Shown here: positions 34,992 through 43,079 of the stretch, piece by piece
Numbering within the stretch: position 1 is the first letter of the stretch
How the letters are laid out: the number at the start of each line of letters is the position of its first letter
Source: Bacterioplanoides sp965219715
GTDB taxonomy: Bacteria > Pseudomonadota > Gammaproteobacteria > Pseudomonadales > Oceanobacteraceae
Reading direction: 5' to 3'
Length of the DNA: 64,000 bases
NCBI RefSeq assembly: GCF_965219715.1
Contig: NZ_OZ244785.1
Location: 1,736,001 to 1,800,000, forward strand
Notes under the pieces: model-generated
What the model saw: the letters and a program-made list of their open reading frames with translations, nothing else
What the model was told of the DNA's origin: nothing
The model's database searches: none
Made by a program: the position numbers and the translations under genes

Positions 34992-35417
34992 ATGCCGTTA
35001 GTTCGCCTGATTTACGCCAGCAAGAAAACCGACGAGTGGAAAGAGTCAGAAATCGAATCTCTGATCAAAACGTCGCAGGAGCGTAATCACCGCCATCTGG
35101 TCACGGGCTGCCTGTGTTTTAACCGCAAATACTTTATGCAATGCCTGGAAGGATCACGCGCCCAGGTGAATCTGATTTATAACAGCATTACCCGGGACAA
35201 GCGCCACAAGGAAGTAGAGTTGTTATGTTATCAGTACATCGACGAACGAGACTTTGGTGAATGGGATATGTATTACGTGCCGGACTCGCGCATCACTCAG
35301 GAACTTATCCAGCGTTTTTCCGGGGTTAATGATCTTGATCCCTATTTGATGACCAACGCCGGAGCACTGAGTTTCTTAAAAGAAGCGGTGAAACAAACCA
35401 GCGGCAGCAAATCCTGA
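34992..35417 (+). CDS. BLUF-domain blue-light photoreceptor
   Basis: A 141-residue protein that is almost entirely one BLUF domain. The residues around the flavin that carry the photoreaction are in place: Tyr8 (LIYAS), Asn32 (ERNHRHLVTG) and Gln50 (KYFMQCLEG), and WDMYYVPDSR supplies the semi-conserved Trp/Met strand. Short BLUF proteins have no output domain and act by protein contact. GGAGG lies six bases before the ATG. The gene precedes the DUF2589 operon by 207 bases; a functional link is not shown. Confidence 0.95.
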   Translation: MPLVRLIYASKKTDEWKESEIESLIKTSQERNHRHLVTGCLCFNRKYFMQCLEGSRAQVNLIYNSITRDKRHKEVELLCYQYIDERDFGEWDMYYVPDSRITQELIQRFSGVNDLDPYLMTNAGALSFLKEAVKQTSGSKS

Positions 35418-35425
35418 GTTTTCCC

Positions 35426-35443
35426 GCCCCGCTCAAGCGGGGC
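35426..35443 (+). terminator. Hairpin after the BLUF gene
   Basis: GCCCCGC-TCAA-GCGGGGC forms a strong seven-pair hairpin eight bases after the stop codon, but no T-run follows. It may act as a weak terminator. Confidence 0.45.
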
Positions 35444-35624
35444 AGCTCCCGCGTAAACAATTACATCTACTCTCCTCCCTTTCCATACTACTCATCCCTC
35501 ACGACACTCCACTCCCTGCCCGCAAACAATTAACACTTGGCATAATTATTAGGCAGCGATATGCTGCGCTCAGCCTCTTTACTGAGACCAGACACGGACA
35601 TTCTTTATTATAAGGACGTATGTT

Positions 35625-36329
35625 TTGGCCAATCCTGCCGACGATAATCCCAAACTTATTACTCTGAGCCAGGCCATTCTGGCGCCGGTGCAATCGTTAT
35701 TACAGGCGCAAACGCACGCCGCACGCTCCTTCCTGAATCTGTTATTACAAACCGGTTTTGACCATAAAGGTGTGGAAAACTCCGGCGATCAGGCAAACGG
35801 TGAAAACGCTGACCCTGCTAAAGCAGCGAAGCAGGACAAAGACGAAAATGGTGTTTACCGACTGGCGTTTGAGCAGACCCGGGTAAATGCTCAGGGTGAG
35901 GAAGAAACCGTCACCGTCAGCATCCCAACCATCGCCGCCGTACCCATGCATCCACTGGCGATTGAAGAAGCTGAAATTGAGTTTTCGATGCGCCTGGGTG
36001 AACAGGAAGTTGGCGACAGCGATGTTAAAGACGCTTATGTGCGTGCTAAAAGTTTCAGTAATGCCGGGCAAAAAGCCAAACAAACTCAGCGCGATGGCAC
36101 TCCGGATAAATACGACCAGAGCGAACGTCCCTGGTTTCTGGTCGATCAGCCGGTAGATCTGCAAGGTAAAATCAGCGCCCGACAAGGCAGTTCTGATCTG
36201 CCTGAAGTATCAGTAAAAATGAAAGTCAGCCAGGTGGAAACACCGGAGGCGTTGCGCCGCTTTATCTCAAACCTGAACGATCTCAGTACCGTTAGCACGG
36301 AAGTTAAACCCTCGAAGGAGCAGAAATAA
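35625..36329 (+). CDS. DUF2589-family protein, first of a pair
   Basis: The 234-residue soluble protein fits DUF2589: an N-terminal helix that names the family (ITLSQAILAPVQSLLQAQTHAARSFLNLL), a core strand block (VTVSIPTIAAVPMHPLAIEEAEIEFSMRL), and a charged middle segment (about 50-85 and 125-160) before a last strand (SVKMKVSQVETPEALRRFI). The function of the family is unknown. The start is most likely the TTG at 35625, since AAGGA lies about eight bases before it; an ATG at 35620 sits in another frame. No signal peptide, so it is cytoplasmic. Its stop overlaps the next ATG by one base. Confidence 0.75.
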   Translation: MANPADDNPKLITLSQAILAPVQSLLQAQTHAARSFLNLLLQTGFDHKGVENSGDQANGENADPAKAAKQDKDENGVYRLAFEQTRVNAQGEEETVTVSIPTIAAVPMHPLAIEEAEIEFSMRLGEQEVGDSDVKDAYVRAKSFSNAGQKAKQTQRDGTPDKYDQSERPWFLVDQPVDLQGKISARQGSSDLPEVSVKMKVSQVETPEALRRFISNLNDLSTVSTEVKPSKEQK

Positions 36330-36847
36330 TGGCCACCACCAAAGCATTAAGTGATTTACCGTTAGATAAGCTGGTTGGCGAACCTATGATTGCCGCCGCC
36401 AAAGCGCAACTGCAAATGGCTCAAAGCAATCTGCAATCGTTACAGGCGATGAACGGCCAGACAGAAACCTTTAACTTTGAAAAAAGTGCCAACGGCCAAA
36501 CCAGCACCACCACAGTTACCGTACCAACCATGGCTGTGGTGGAGCCGGCGAACCTGGCGATAGAGGAAGTGATTAATAACTTTACCTTTGAAGTTTCAAC
36601 ACTGCAGGAAGAAAACGACGAAACTGAGGGCTGCCTGAAAGGCTCGGTCAGTGGCAGCGGCCTATTATCCGGTTTATTGGGTATAGAAGCGTCCGGCAAC
36701 CTGCAAAGTCACAGCGCAGAGCGCTCCAGCTACAACGAGCGCGGCAAGCTAAACATTCAGGTTAAAGCGACCCGCACCGGCCATTCCAAAGCGATGCAAA
36801 CCATTATTGACGCCGCACTGGATGCCGTTGTTGTTGAAAAGTCCTGA
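36329..36847 (+). CDS. DUF2589-family protein, second of a pair
   Basis: A 172-residue paralogue of the preceding protein: LVGEPMIAAAKAQLQMAQSNLQSL at the front and TVTVPTMAVVEPANLAIEEVINNFTFEV align with its neighbour, and a compact Gly/Ser-rich insert (GSVSGSGLLSGLLGIEASG) is followed by the final strand RGKLNIQVKATRTG. Start and stop are coupled to both neighbours (TAATG at the 5' end, overlap at the 3' end). The two probably form a hetero-oligomer; this is inference. Confidence 0.78.
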   Translation: MATTKALSDLPLDKLVGEPMIAAAKAQLQMAQSNLQSLQAMNGQTETFNFEKSANGQTSTTTVTVPTMAVVEPANLAIEEVINNFTFEVSTLQEENDETEGCLKGSVSGSGLLSGLLGIEASGNLQSHSAERSSYNERGKLNIQVKATRTGHSKAMQTIIDAALDAVVVEKS

Positions 36848-37289
36848 ACTGCAGTCTGATCTGACGCCTGCCACCTTACATCACCAAAGCCTGCAATCCG
36901 TGTGGTCGCAGGCCTATCTGGTGGTACTGAAGCTGGAGTGGGCGTTCTGCCAACAACTTCTTTACTGGCAGCAACAAACACATCCCAACCCGGCATTTAA
37001 TTGTCATCTACCCATGCTTGGTGCCAGTGAGCTATCGATCGACCTGCCGGGCTATCAGATTACTCCATGGCTTGGCTTTATCCGTTATTTGCCAGGCGCT
37101 AAACGTTTCAGCTGGCGCTATAAAAAACCGTATTTTTCAATTTTTTACCGACGCTATTCACTTCACCTGAAGTTACTGCGCCAGCGTCATAACTGGCAGC
37201 TGTCGCTGTCTACAGAGGCCGGAACAACGGCGCTGACCGAAAAAATTCCCTTTTCAGTTTTATACCGTGAGCTTGATCTGGCGCATTGA
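36822..37289 (+). CDS. Hypothetical protein, third gene of the DUF2589 operon
   Basis: A frame of about 155 residues, starting inside the end of the second DUF2589 gene (ATG at 36822; the true start may be slightly later). It is rich in W, Y, Q and L and strongly basic toward the end (KRFSWRYKKPYFSIFYRRYSLHLKLLRQRHNWQL), with no signal peptide or membrane helix. The overlap and coding continuity with the operon support it as a real gene. I recognise no family. Confidence 0.55.
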   Translation: MPLLLKSPELQSDLTPATLHHQSLQSVWSQAYLVVLKLEWAFCQQLLYWQQQTHPNPAFNCHLPMLGASELSIDLPGYQITPWLGFIRYLPGAKRFSWRYKKPYFSIFYRRYSLHLKLLRQRHNWQLSLSTEAGTTALTEKIPFSVLYRELDLAH

Positions 37290-37380
37290 CGTAATCACCT
37301 ATGTGCAGCATGGGTAATCACGCAATTTCTCAGGGAAGGTCTAATCTTAAGGCCAAACCGAGCAGTGATACGGATCGAAG

Positions 37381-39504
37381 ATGAAAGCACTTCCCCTGAA
37401 AACCAAGCTTCTGGCAACCACCCTGGCCATCATTGTGTTATTGGCAGCCACCATGAGCTGGCAAACCAGTAACGGTATTTCTGAGCTGAGCGACCAGGTC
37501 TCCCGCAACGCAGAAAGCAACCTGTCACAAGCAGCGATTGAACGTATTCGGGCTTCTGCGGATGCTTACAGCGAGCGTATGGCCGGCTACATCAACTCAA
37601 CCTATCGTATTCCCGGAACACTGGCGGGTGTGATTCAGGCATCGCCGTCATCAGAAAGCCCGATGACACGCCAGCAAGTCAGCCGCCTGGTGGGTGACGC
37701 GCTGGCGGCCAATCCGGATGTCAGCTCAATGTACGCTCAGTTTGATGCCAATGGTTACGATAATAACGACGATGCGTTCATTAATTCCGGTCTGCAACAC
37801 TCCACAGAAGACAGCGGTTCGTTAGAAATATATTGGGTACGCAACCCGGATGGCAGCCTCAGCCAGGAGAAGGTAGGTAACTCAACGGAAAAATACGCCG
37901 ACGCTAAAAATGAGTTTGGTATCCGTGAATCAGAATGGTACCTGTGCAGCAAAGACAGTGTCCGTCCGTGTGCGATGGAACCCTATATGTATGAAATTCG
38001 CCCGGGTTACAGTGAATTAATGACCAGCCTGACGGTACCGGTTGTTATCAACGGTACATTCCGTGGCATCGTCGGTACCGACGTTAATTTGCCCATCTTC
38101 CAGAAACTGGTCGAACAACTCAGTGCTTCACTCTACAACGGTCAGGCTAAAGTCACCCTGTTATCGTCGATGGGTTTTGTTGCCGCTTCCAGTCATTACA
38201 CCGAAAAATTAACCCGCCCTTTCACTGAATCCATGCCGCAGCTCGGTCAGCAATTACAATCGCTGCATAAAGGTGATGGTATTTTGCAAACCGACAACCG
38301 CATTTTTGTGTCGGCACCCATTTCTATTAATGCATCCGGCACACAATGGTCATTGGTCATCGAACTACCCAAAGCTGTGGTTCTGGCCCAGCTGACTGAA
38401 TTACACAATTTAATTTCAAGCGAAAAATCATCAGTACTAGGCAGCCAGATGATTACGGCTGTGGTGTTAACCATTGTCGCCTTTATTGCCATTGGCTTGC
38501 TGGTACAGAGTATTGTTAAACCGCTGAGCCAGCTGAATCAGCAAGTAAAACAACTGGCCAGTAATGACGGTGATCTGACCCAGACGCTGGAGCTGGATAC
38601 CCACGCCGAACTGATCGAGTTAAGCCGTGGTTTTAATCAGTTTATGCTGAAGCTGCGCGATATGATCGAAGCGTTAAAACAGGTCAGTCACGAAGTCCGT
38701 GGAGCATCCGACCACAATCGCTCCATCAGCCAGACCACACGACAAAATACCGATAATCAGCAACACGAAGTGGATAACGTGGTGACCGCCACTCAGGAAA
38801 TGTCGGCCACCGCAATGGAAGTATCCCGCATCGCCCAGGACGCATCCGGCCGTACTCAGGAAGTTCAGAGCACAGTGGTTGAATCCCAGCGTAACTTATC
38901 GACCGCGGTTGATAGCGTGCTGGAGCTGTCTACCAATATGAATACCGCCAGTGAGTCCATCTCTCAGGTTGCTGCCCGTTCCGACGACATTAACCGCATT
39001 ATGGTGGTGATTCGTTCGATTGCCGAACAAACCAACCTGTTAGCATTAAACGCGGCAATTGAGGCCGCCCGCGCAGGTGAGCAAGGTCGCGGATTTGCGG
39101 TGGTTGCGGATGAAGTACGAACGCTGGCATCCAAAACCCAGGAGTCGACCGAAGAAATCGATGGTATGATCGTCAACCTGCAGGATGAGGTGAATAAAGC
39201 GGTTAACATCATTGAGAACGGCACTGAGCAAGCCACAGGCAGTATGGAAACCACACGTCAGGCGCACACCTCATTGCATCAGGTGGTGGAAGCCATCACT
39301 GAAATTACCGACCACATCAGCCAGGTGGCAACGGCGGCGGAAGAACAAAGTTCTGTCAGCGAAGAAATTTCCCGTCACCTGACCAATATCGGTGATGCAA
39401 CACAAGCGCTGGCAGGTCTGGCTCAGGATGCTAACCAAAGCAGCCATCACGTTACCGATCAGCTTAATGTGCTGGATCAGCAGCTGAATGCGTTACGTAC
39501 CTAA
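37381..39504 (+). CDS. Methyl-accepting chemotaxis protein with periplasmic Cache-type sensor
   Basis: The 707-residue receptor has a first membrane helix (about 9-27), a periplasmic region of about 320 residues with dCache features (YAQFDANGY, a tryptophan-rich core, VPVVINGTFRGIVGTDVNLPIF), a second helix (about 360-380), HAMP (about 381-433) and a signalling domain with the highly conserved hairpin tip NLLALNAAIEAARAGEQGRGFAVVADEVRTLA. The ligand is unknown; dCache domains often bind amino acids or other small organic molecules. No C-terminal pentapeptide for CheR docking is seen. It stands alone. Confidence 0.94.
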   Translation: MKALPLKTKLLATTLAIIVLLAATMSWQTSNGISELSDQVSRNAESNLSQAAIERIRASADAYSERMAGYINSTYRIPGTLAGVIQASPSSESPMTRQQVSRLVGDALAANPDVSSMYAQFDANGYDNNDDAFINSGLQHSTEDSGSLEIYWVRNPDGSLSQEKVGNSTEKYADAKNEFGIRESEWYLCSKDSVRPCAMEPYMYEIRPGYSELMTSLTVPVVINGTFRGIVGTDVNLPIFQKLVEQLSASLYNGQAKVTLLSSMGFVAASSHYTEKLTRPFTESMPQLGQQLQSLHKGDGILQTDNRIFVSAPISINASGTQWSLVIELPKAVVLAQLTELHNLISSEKSSVLGSQMITAVVLTIVAFIAIGLLVQSIVKPLSQLNQQVKQLASNDGDLTQTLELDTHAELIELSRGFNQFMLKLRDMIEALKQVSHEVRGASDHNRSISQTTRQNTDNQQHEVDNVVTATQEMSATAMEVSRIAQDASGRTQEVQSTVVESQRNLSTAVDSVLELSTNMNTASESISQVAARSDDINRIMVVIRSIAEQTNLLALNAAIEAARAGEQGRGFAVVADEVRTLASKTQESTEEIDGMIVNLQDEVNKAVNIIENGTEQATGSMETTRQAHTSLHQVVEAITEITDHISQVATAAEEQSSVSEEISRHLTNIGDATQALAGLAQDANQSSHHVTDQLNVLDQQLNALRT

Positions 39505-39544
39505 CCACGACTGACTCATAAACCCAGTCATCAATTGGTGAATA

Positions 39545-39602
39545 AAAAATGCCCGCTCTGTTTACGTTCAATTTAAAAGAACAATAACAGGCGGGCATTT
39601 TT
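39545..39602. terminator. Long bidirectional terminator hairpin
   Basis: AAAAATGCCCGC and GCGGGCATTTTT pair over a stem extended by CTGTT/AACAG with one bulge. T-runs lie on both strands. It serves the chemoreceptor gene and the convergent hydrolase gene. Confidence 0.85.
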
Positions 39603-39639
39603 GTTTCTGTGAGTTTAACGAACGATTCAACGCATTAAA

Positions 39640-40713
39640 TTACAGACTGACGGCGTTAAATACCTGCTCAGACATGCTCGAGTTCGCTGAGTTTTTGACT
39701 GTCTGGTACGTGCTTTTCCATAACCACCAGCCACTGCTGCGACTTTCTGTTGCTACAGAAAAATTCACACCTTGCTGCAGGTTATTAGCGGCGTAGCTCA
39801 ATTCAACACCACGCTGATCACCAATAGTGCCGCCGTGGTGCGTATCGCTACCCATAAGTACCGGGTAGTGATTTACGTACAGGCCTTTTGGTGCACTGAC
39901 GCTGGTCTCTTTACCGTCCAGCGCACGGAAATTCACGCAGCTATCGATGCTCTCAACACCGTTACCACCACAGGCTGAATGCAGAGACACAACACCGTCA
40001 TCCGTGCCCGGTAAAAACGGCCCTGTAACACCCAGATATTCATTACCGCCACCGACAAACCGCAGGCGTGGTACATCAGACGCACCAATTGCCGTTTGAC
40101 GAGCAACGGTTGGTCGTAAATCTTCCAGCACTCCCAGTTTTTCCGGTGTTACGGTGAAGCCCAGATACGCATTAACGGCAGCACGAATCGGCGCCGTCAG
40201 CCAGCTTTCACTTCCGGCCACATCGATTGCCAGCTGCGCTAATTCAGAGCCACCACCCGCTCCGGCAAAGTCCAGCACGGCCAGAATATTCAGTGGTTGC
40301 AGGCCCGCAGCTTCGGTCCAGATTTCCTGTTGATCGAGTAACAGACGTGTCACCAGATCACCGGTTGAGTGAGTCACAATGACACAGCCCTGATTACAAA
40401 AACCGGAGCGTGACCAGCCAATCACTTTATCGTAAGCCGCTTCAGCAATGCCCTGCTGCAGGCGTTGTTTGGAACTCCAGTCGAGCCTGTCATCGGCGTG
40501 TTGTGCCCAGAACGCCGACCAGTAATTGGCACCGTCCTGTTCAACCTGGCTGTCATTAATGCTGGCTTGCATTAATTGGCCCGGTTGTAACCCGTGCACC
40601 AGAATGACATTTTTTCCCGCCAACTGAGCCTGTACCGGTAAACTGCATAAAAAACACAGTGCTAACCAATAACGCCACAACGACGAACGTGTTTTACCTT
40701 GCTTATCGAGCAT
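39640..40713 (-). CDS. Secreted alpha/beta hydrolase (lipase-like)
   Basis: The 357-residue protein has a signal peptide (to about residue 30, LPVQAQ) and an alpha/beta hydrolase start, KNVILVHGLQPGQ, whose HG supplies the oxyanion hole. The nucleophile elbow reads VTHSTGDLVTR, with Ser in T-H-S-T-G, so the first Gly of the usual GxSxG is replaced by Thr. An aspartate (TDDGVVSL) and a histidine (VNHYPVL) later in the chain fit the triad. Four to six cysteines suggest disulphides. Triacylglycerol lipase or esterase activity is likely but not shown. The next gene upstream encodes an exported protein and is probably cotranscribed. Confidence 0.78.
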   Translation of the reverse strand: MLDKQGKTRSSLWRYWLALCFLCSLPVQAQLAGKNVILVHGLQPGQLMQASINDSQVEQDGANYWSAFWAQHADDRLDWSSKQRLQQGIAEAAYDKVIGWSRSGFCNQGCVIVTHSTGDLVTRLLLDQQEIWTEAAGLQPLNILAVLDFAGAGGGSELAQLAIDVAGSESWLTAPIRAAVNAYLGFTVTPEKLGVLEDLRPTVARQTAIGASDVPRLRFVGGGNEYLGVTGPFLPGTDDGVVSLHSACGGNGVESIDSCVNFRALDGKETSVSAPKGLYVNHYPVLMGSDTHHGGTIGDQRGVELSYAANNLQQGVNFSVATESRSSGWWLWKSTYQTVKNSANSSMSEQVFNAVSL

Positions 40714-40757
40714 AAGGATTCCCCTTATTATTTTTATTAAGTTGGAACTGGGCGGTA

Positions 40758-41822
40758 TTACTGACCCAGGTTTTTCAGAAATTCTGCCCGGGCGATTACC
40801 TGGGCACTCTGAAACGGTTGATCATCAAACAGTGCCGGATTGACCTGTTTAATAACGTAAGAAGGCTCACGACTGACTCCCCAGCCAACCACACCATCTC
40901 CGGGACGGGCTGGAATCCTGCGTAACTGAAAACTTTTAATAACCAGGTCCTGTTGCGATCCCAAGCCTGCCAATAACGAACCGTGTACTTTCAGTTCGAT
41001 CATGCCGCTGGAGGAAGCGATTCGGGTTTTTCCCTGCAAATAAGCAATGGGCTGATCTTCCGCGGTAAATAAAGCGGCGGCCAGTTTGTAATAACCACTT
41101 TTCGCTTTTTCCACATCAACCGGGATAATTAATTCATTGTTATCCACATACGGCGTTTTAATTCCGCCCACTTCCGCAACCGGATCAAACACCTGAAACG
41201 GAGCGCTGTAATTCAGCTGCTGACCATCAACAAAAATCATACGGGCATTCACCGATGCCTCCTCAGGCCAACGATCAGACACTTCAGCTTCAGCCTGCCA
41301 CTGGCTTGCCTGAGAATGTTCTGAGTTACGATTGGATAATTGTTGTAGCGTTTTTTTCTGGCGATCGATCACCGTAATTTGTAATTCGCTGATCTGGCTT
41401 AACAGAGCATCATCTGCGATCAGTGATACCTGGGCAGAAAGAGTTTCTCCAACACGATACCGATAATGGTCAAGGTCAATGCGTAATTCACCATTCAGAC
41501 CTAAAGGCTGTAATGGCTGAGAAATTCCGGCTCCCTGGTTGGGATAAATCAGTTCCAGCTGATGTCCGGATAACGGCAGCGAATACGACGGCCACTGGTT
41601 CTGACGCTGATATTGCTGCGCAACCTGACGCAAGACCGGCTTCAGCGGTTCAGCAAGTGGTGATGTGTTTTCTGTTGGCTCTGCTGCCACGGTCGGGGCT
41701 AAGACCTCCGCCTTCACCGGCATCGCATTCGCCGTAACCACCAGCGGTGTTTCGGACCTTAGTTGCAACAGAGCAGTGATGACTAATACAGACACCGCAG
41801 AAATCAGAAAAAATCGAGGCAT
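40758..41822 (-). CDS. Exported protein of unknown function beside the hydrolase
   Basis: The 354-residue product has an uncleaved or cleavable N-terminal helix (about 4-20) and a proline/alanine-rich segment, then two likely immunoglobulin-like beta domains (about 100-200 and 210-310), with LNGELRIDLDHYRYRVGETLSAQV and TPYVDNNELIIPVDVEKAKSGYYKLAAALF. It might be an adhesion, matrix or hydrolase-escort protein; it does not show the helical repeats of lipase foldases. The gap to the hydrolase gene is 44 bases, so one operon is likely. Confidence 0.6.
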   Translation of the reverse strand: MPRFFLISAVSVLVITALLQLRSETPLVVTANAMPVKAEVLAPTVAAEPTENTSPLAEPLKPVLRQVAQQYQRQNQWPSYSLPLSGHQLELIYPNQGAGISQPLQPLGLNGELRIDLDHYRYRVGETLSAQVSLIADDALLSQISELQITVIDRQKKTLQQLSNRNSEHSQASQWQAEAEVSDRWPEEASVNARMIFVDGQQLNYSAPFQVFDPVAEVGGIKTPYVDNNELIIPVDVEKAKSGYYKLAAALFTAEDQPIAYLQGKTRIASSSGMIELKVHGSLLAGLGSQQDLVIKSFQLRRIPARPGDGVVGWGVSREPSYVIKQVNPALFDDQPFQSAQVIARAEFLKNLGQ

Positions 41823-42176
41823 ATTTCACTGTTATTTTTATTGAAGAAAAAACAGCATACGCCTGAGCTTTCGCCGGAAAAACTGCACTAATAAAACGAA
41901 CGAACCATTAACAGAAGAGGCAAAAAAAGACTAAAGATAAGGGATGAGTCAGATACGACATTTTAAAGAATTAATTTCGTTAAAAATAATACTGCCCGGA
42001 AGATTTATGCGAATAACGCATCAATTGGCGCGTATGGTAGCTATCGATAAACAACACGCTTTCACAATAACACTACATTTTTTAACAAGACAAACCAGAC
42101 GCAGAAGCACCAGAAATAAAGAGGATCAAAACGCCAGGGCTGATTCCCTGGCGGTAGGTAATATCAAACGTGGTGC
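41823..42176. other. Intergenic region with no supported gene
   Basis: The 354 bases between the exported protein gene and tlpA-like gene are AT-rich. They hold the terminator at 42126-42153 and possible promoter elements for the exported protein gene near 41830-41900. No convincing reading frame, repeat or RNA gene was seen. Confidence 0.6.
42126..42153 (-). terminator. Terminator after the thioredoxin-like gene
   Basis: CGCCAGGG (42132-42139) and CCCTGGCG (42146-42153) form a perfect eight-pair stem with a six-base loop. On the minus strand TTTTGATCCTCTTT follows, 24 bases past the stop. Confidence 0.75.
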
Positions 42177-42668
42177 TTATTTCTCATTAACCAGTAACTG
42201 CACCATTTTCTCCAGGCCAGGCTCGTCCGGATCGGAACTCATGGTAACCGCCCGCAGCAAACCGTTTCGATCAATAAAGAAAGTGGTTGGTGTACCACTC
42301 ACCTGATACAAACCGGCAACCCGACCACCTTTTAACAAGGTCTTAAATTTATGGCCGCGTTTATCGAGCGTGCCTTGCGGATCTGCATCGGCATCTTCGC
42401 TGAAGCTGATGCCCAATAGCTCAACCCCGTCCTGCTGATACTTTTTATACAAGGCGTCCAACCCGGGTTGCAGCCGTTTACAGTATGGGCACCAGGTCGC
42501 CCAGAAATGCAGAATCACAACCTTGCCGCGATAATCGCTCAGTCTGACATCTTCACCGCTGGCATCTTTAAGGGTGAAATCCGGCGCCGGTTGCGCCTGA
42601 GGCTCCGCCTGTACGCTCAGCGCCAGCCAGGTTAACGAGAGAAAAATCCACTTTGTCAGGGACTTCAT
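42177..42668 (-). CDS. TlpA/ResA-like periplasmic thioredoxin
   Basis: A 163-residue exported thioredoxin-fold protein with a signal peptide (to about residue 21, LSVQAEP), the domain opening APDFTLKDASGEDVRLSDYRGKVVILHFWATWCPYCK with the CPYC redox pair, and the cis-proline loop VSGTPTTFFID. It probably reduces disulphides of cytochrome c biogenesis or other periplasmic proteins. The CPYC pair is typical of glutaredoxin and of several TlpA relatives. The ATG at 42668 has GGAG nine bases upstream. Confidence 0.9.
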   Translation of the reverse strand: MKSLTKWIFLSLTWLALSVQAEPQAQPAPDFTLKDASGEDVRLSDYRGKVVILHFWATWCPYCKRLQPGLDALYKKYQQDGVELLGISFSEDADADPQGTLDKRGHKFKTLLKGGRVAGLYQVSGTPTTFFIDRNGLLRAVTMSSDPDEPGLEKMVQLLVNEK

Positions 42669-43079
42669 AAGGTCGATCTCCAATAGTTTGCGTTGCCAGT
42701 TCGACTAACAGCTCAGGGCTTAGTTCCCCGGCTGGCACTTCCCCGCCAGCATAGACAACTCATGCCATTGCGATTCGGTGGTCATAACCTGCCCAGAAGT
42801 TTTTTTGCCAACAGCAGGCACAAGATTCCTTTCCGGCCCAATAAAAAGAGACGTCAGTCCCGTTTTAATCAGGCACAAAAGCGACGCACTGAAATAGCGC
42901 AAAGCCAATAAACTCAAGGCCTGAGACCATAAAAAAGTATCAATAACTGCCGGAAAATCATGTGCTTGACGGGTTACATAACGATTCAATTTCTGACAGT
43001 TCCTCTCAGGAAAGGCTTTTGCGTAACACTTGTTAAGTATGAATAATGCAGTCAACAATCACCTACAAATGGCACCACT
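42669..43079. other. Intergenic region between thioredoxin-like gene and GGDEF gene
   Basis: These 411 bases lie between divergent genes and should hold two promoters. A minus-strand open frame of 112 codons (42720-43058) has no ribosome site, no family match and an unusual composition, so it is not called. A short 12-codon frame starting with ATG at 43069 overlaps the start of the GGDEF gene. Confidence 0.55.

Noticed and set aside
42720..43058. Minus-strand open frame of 112 codons between the thioredoxin-like and GGDEF genes
   Set aside because: No ribosome site, no homology signal that I can see, and it covers a region that should hold divergent promoters.
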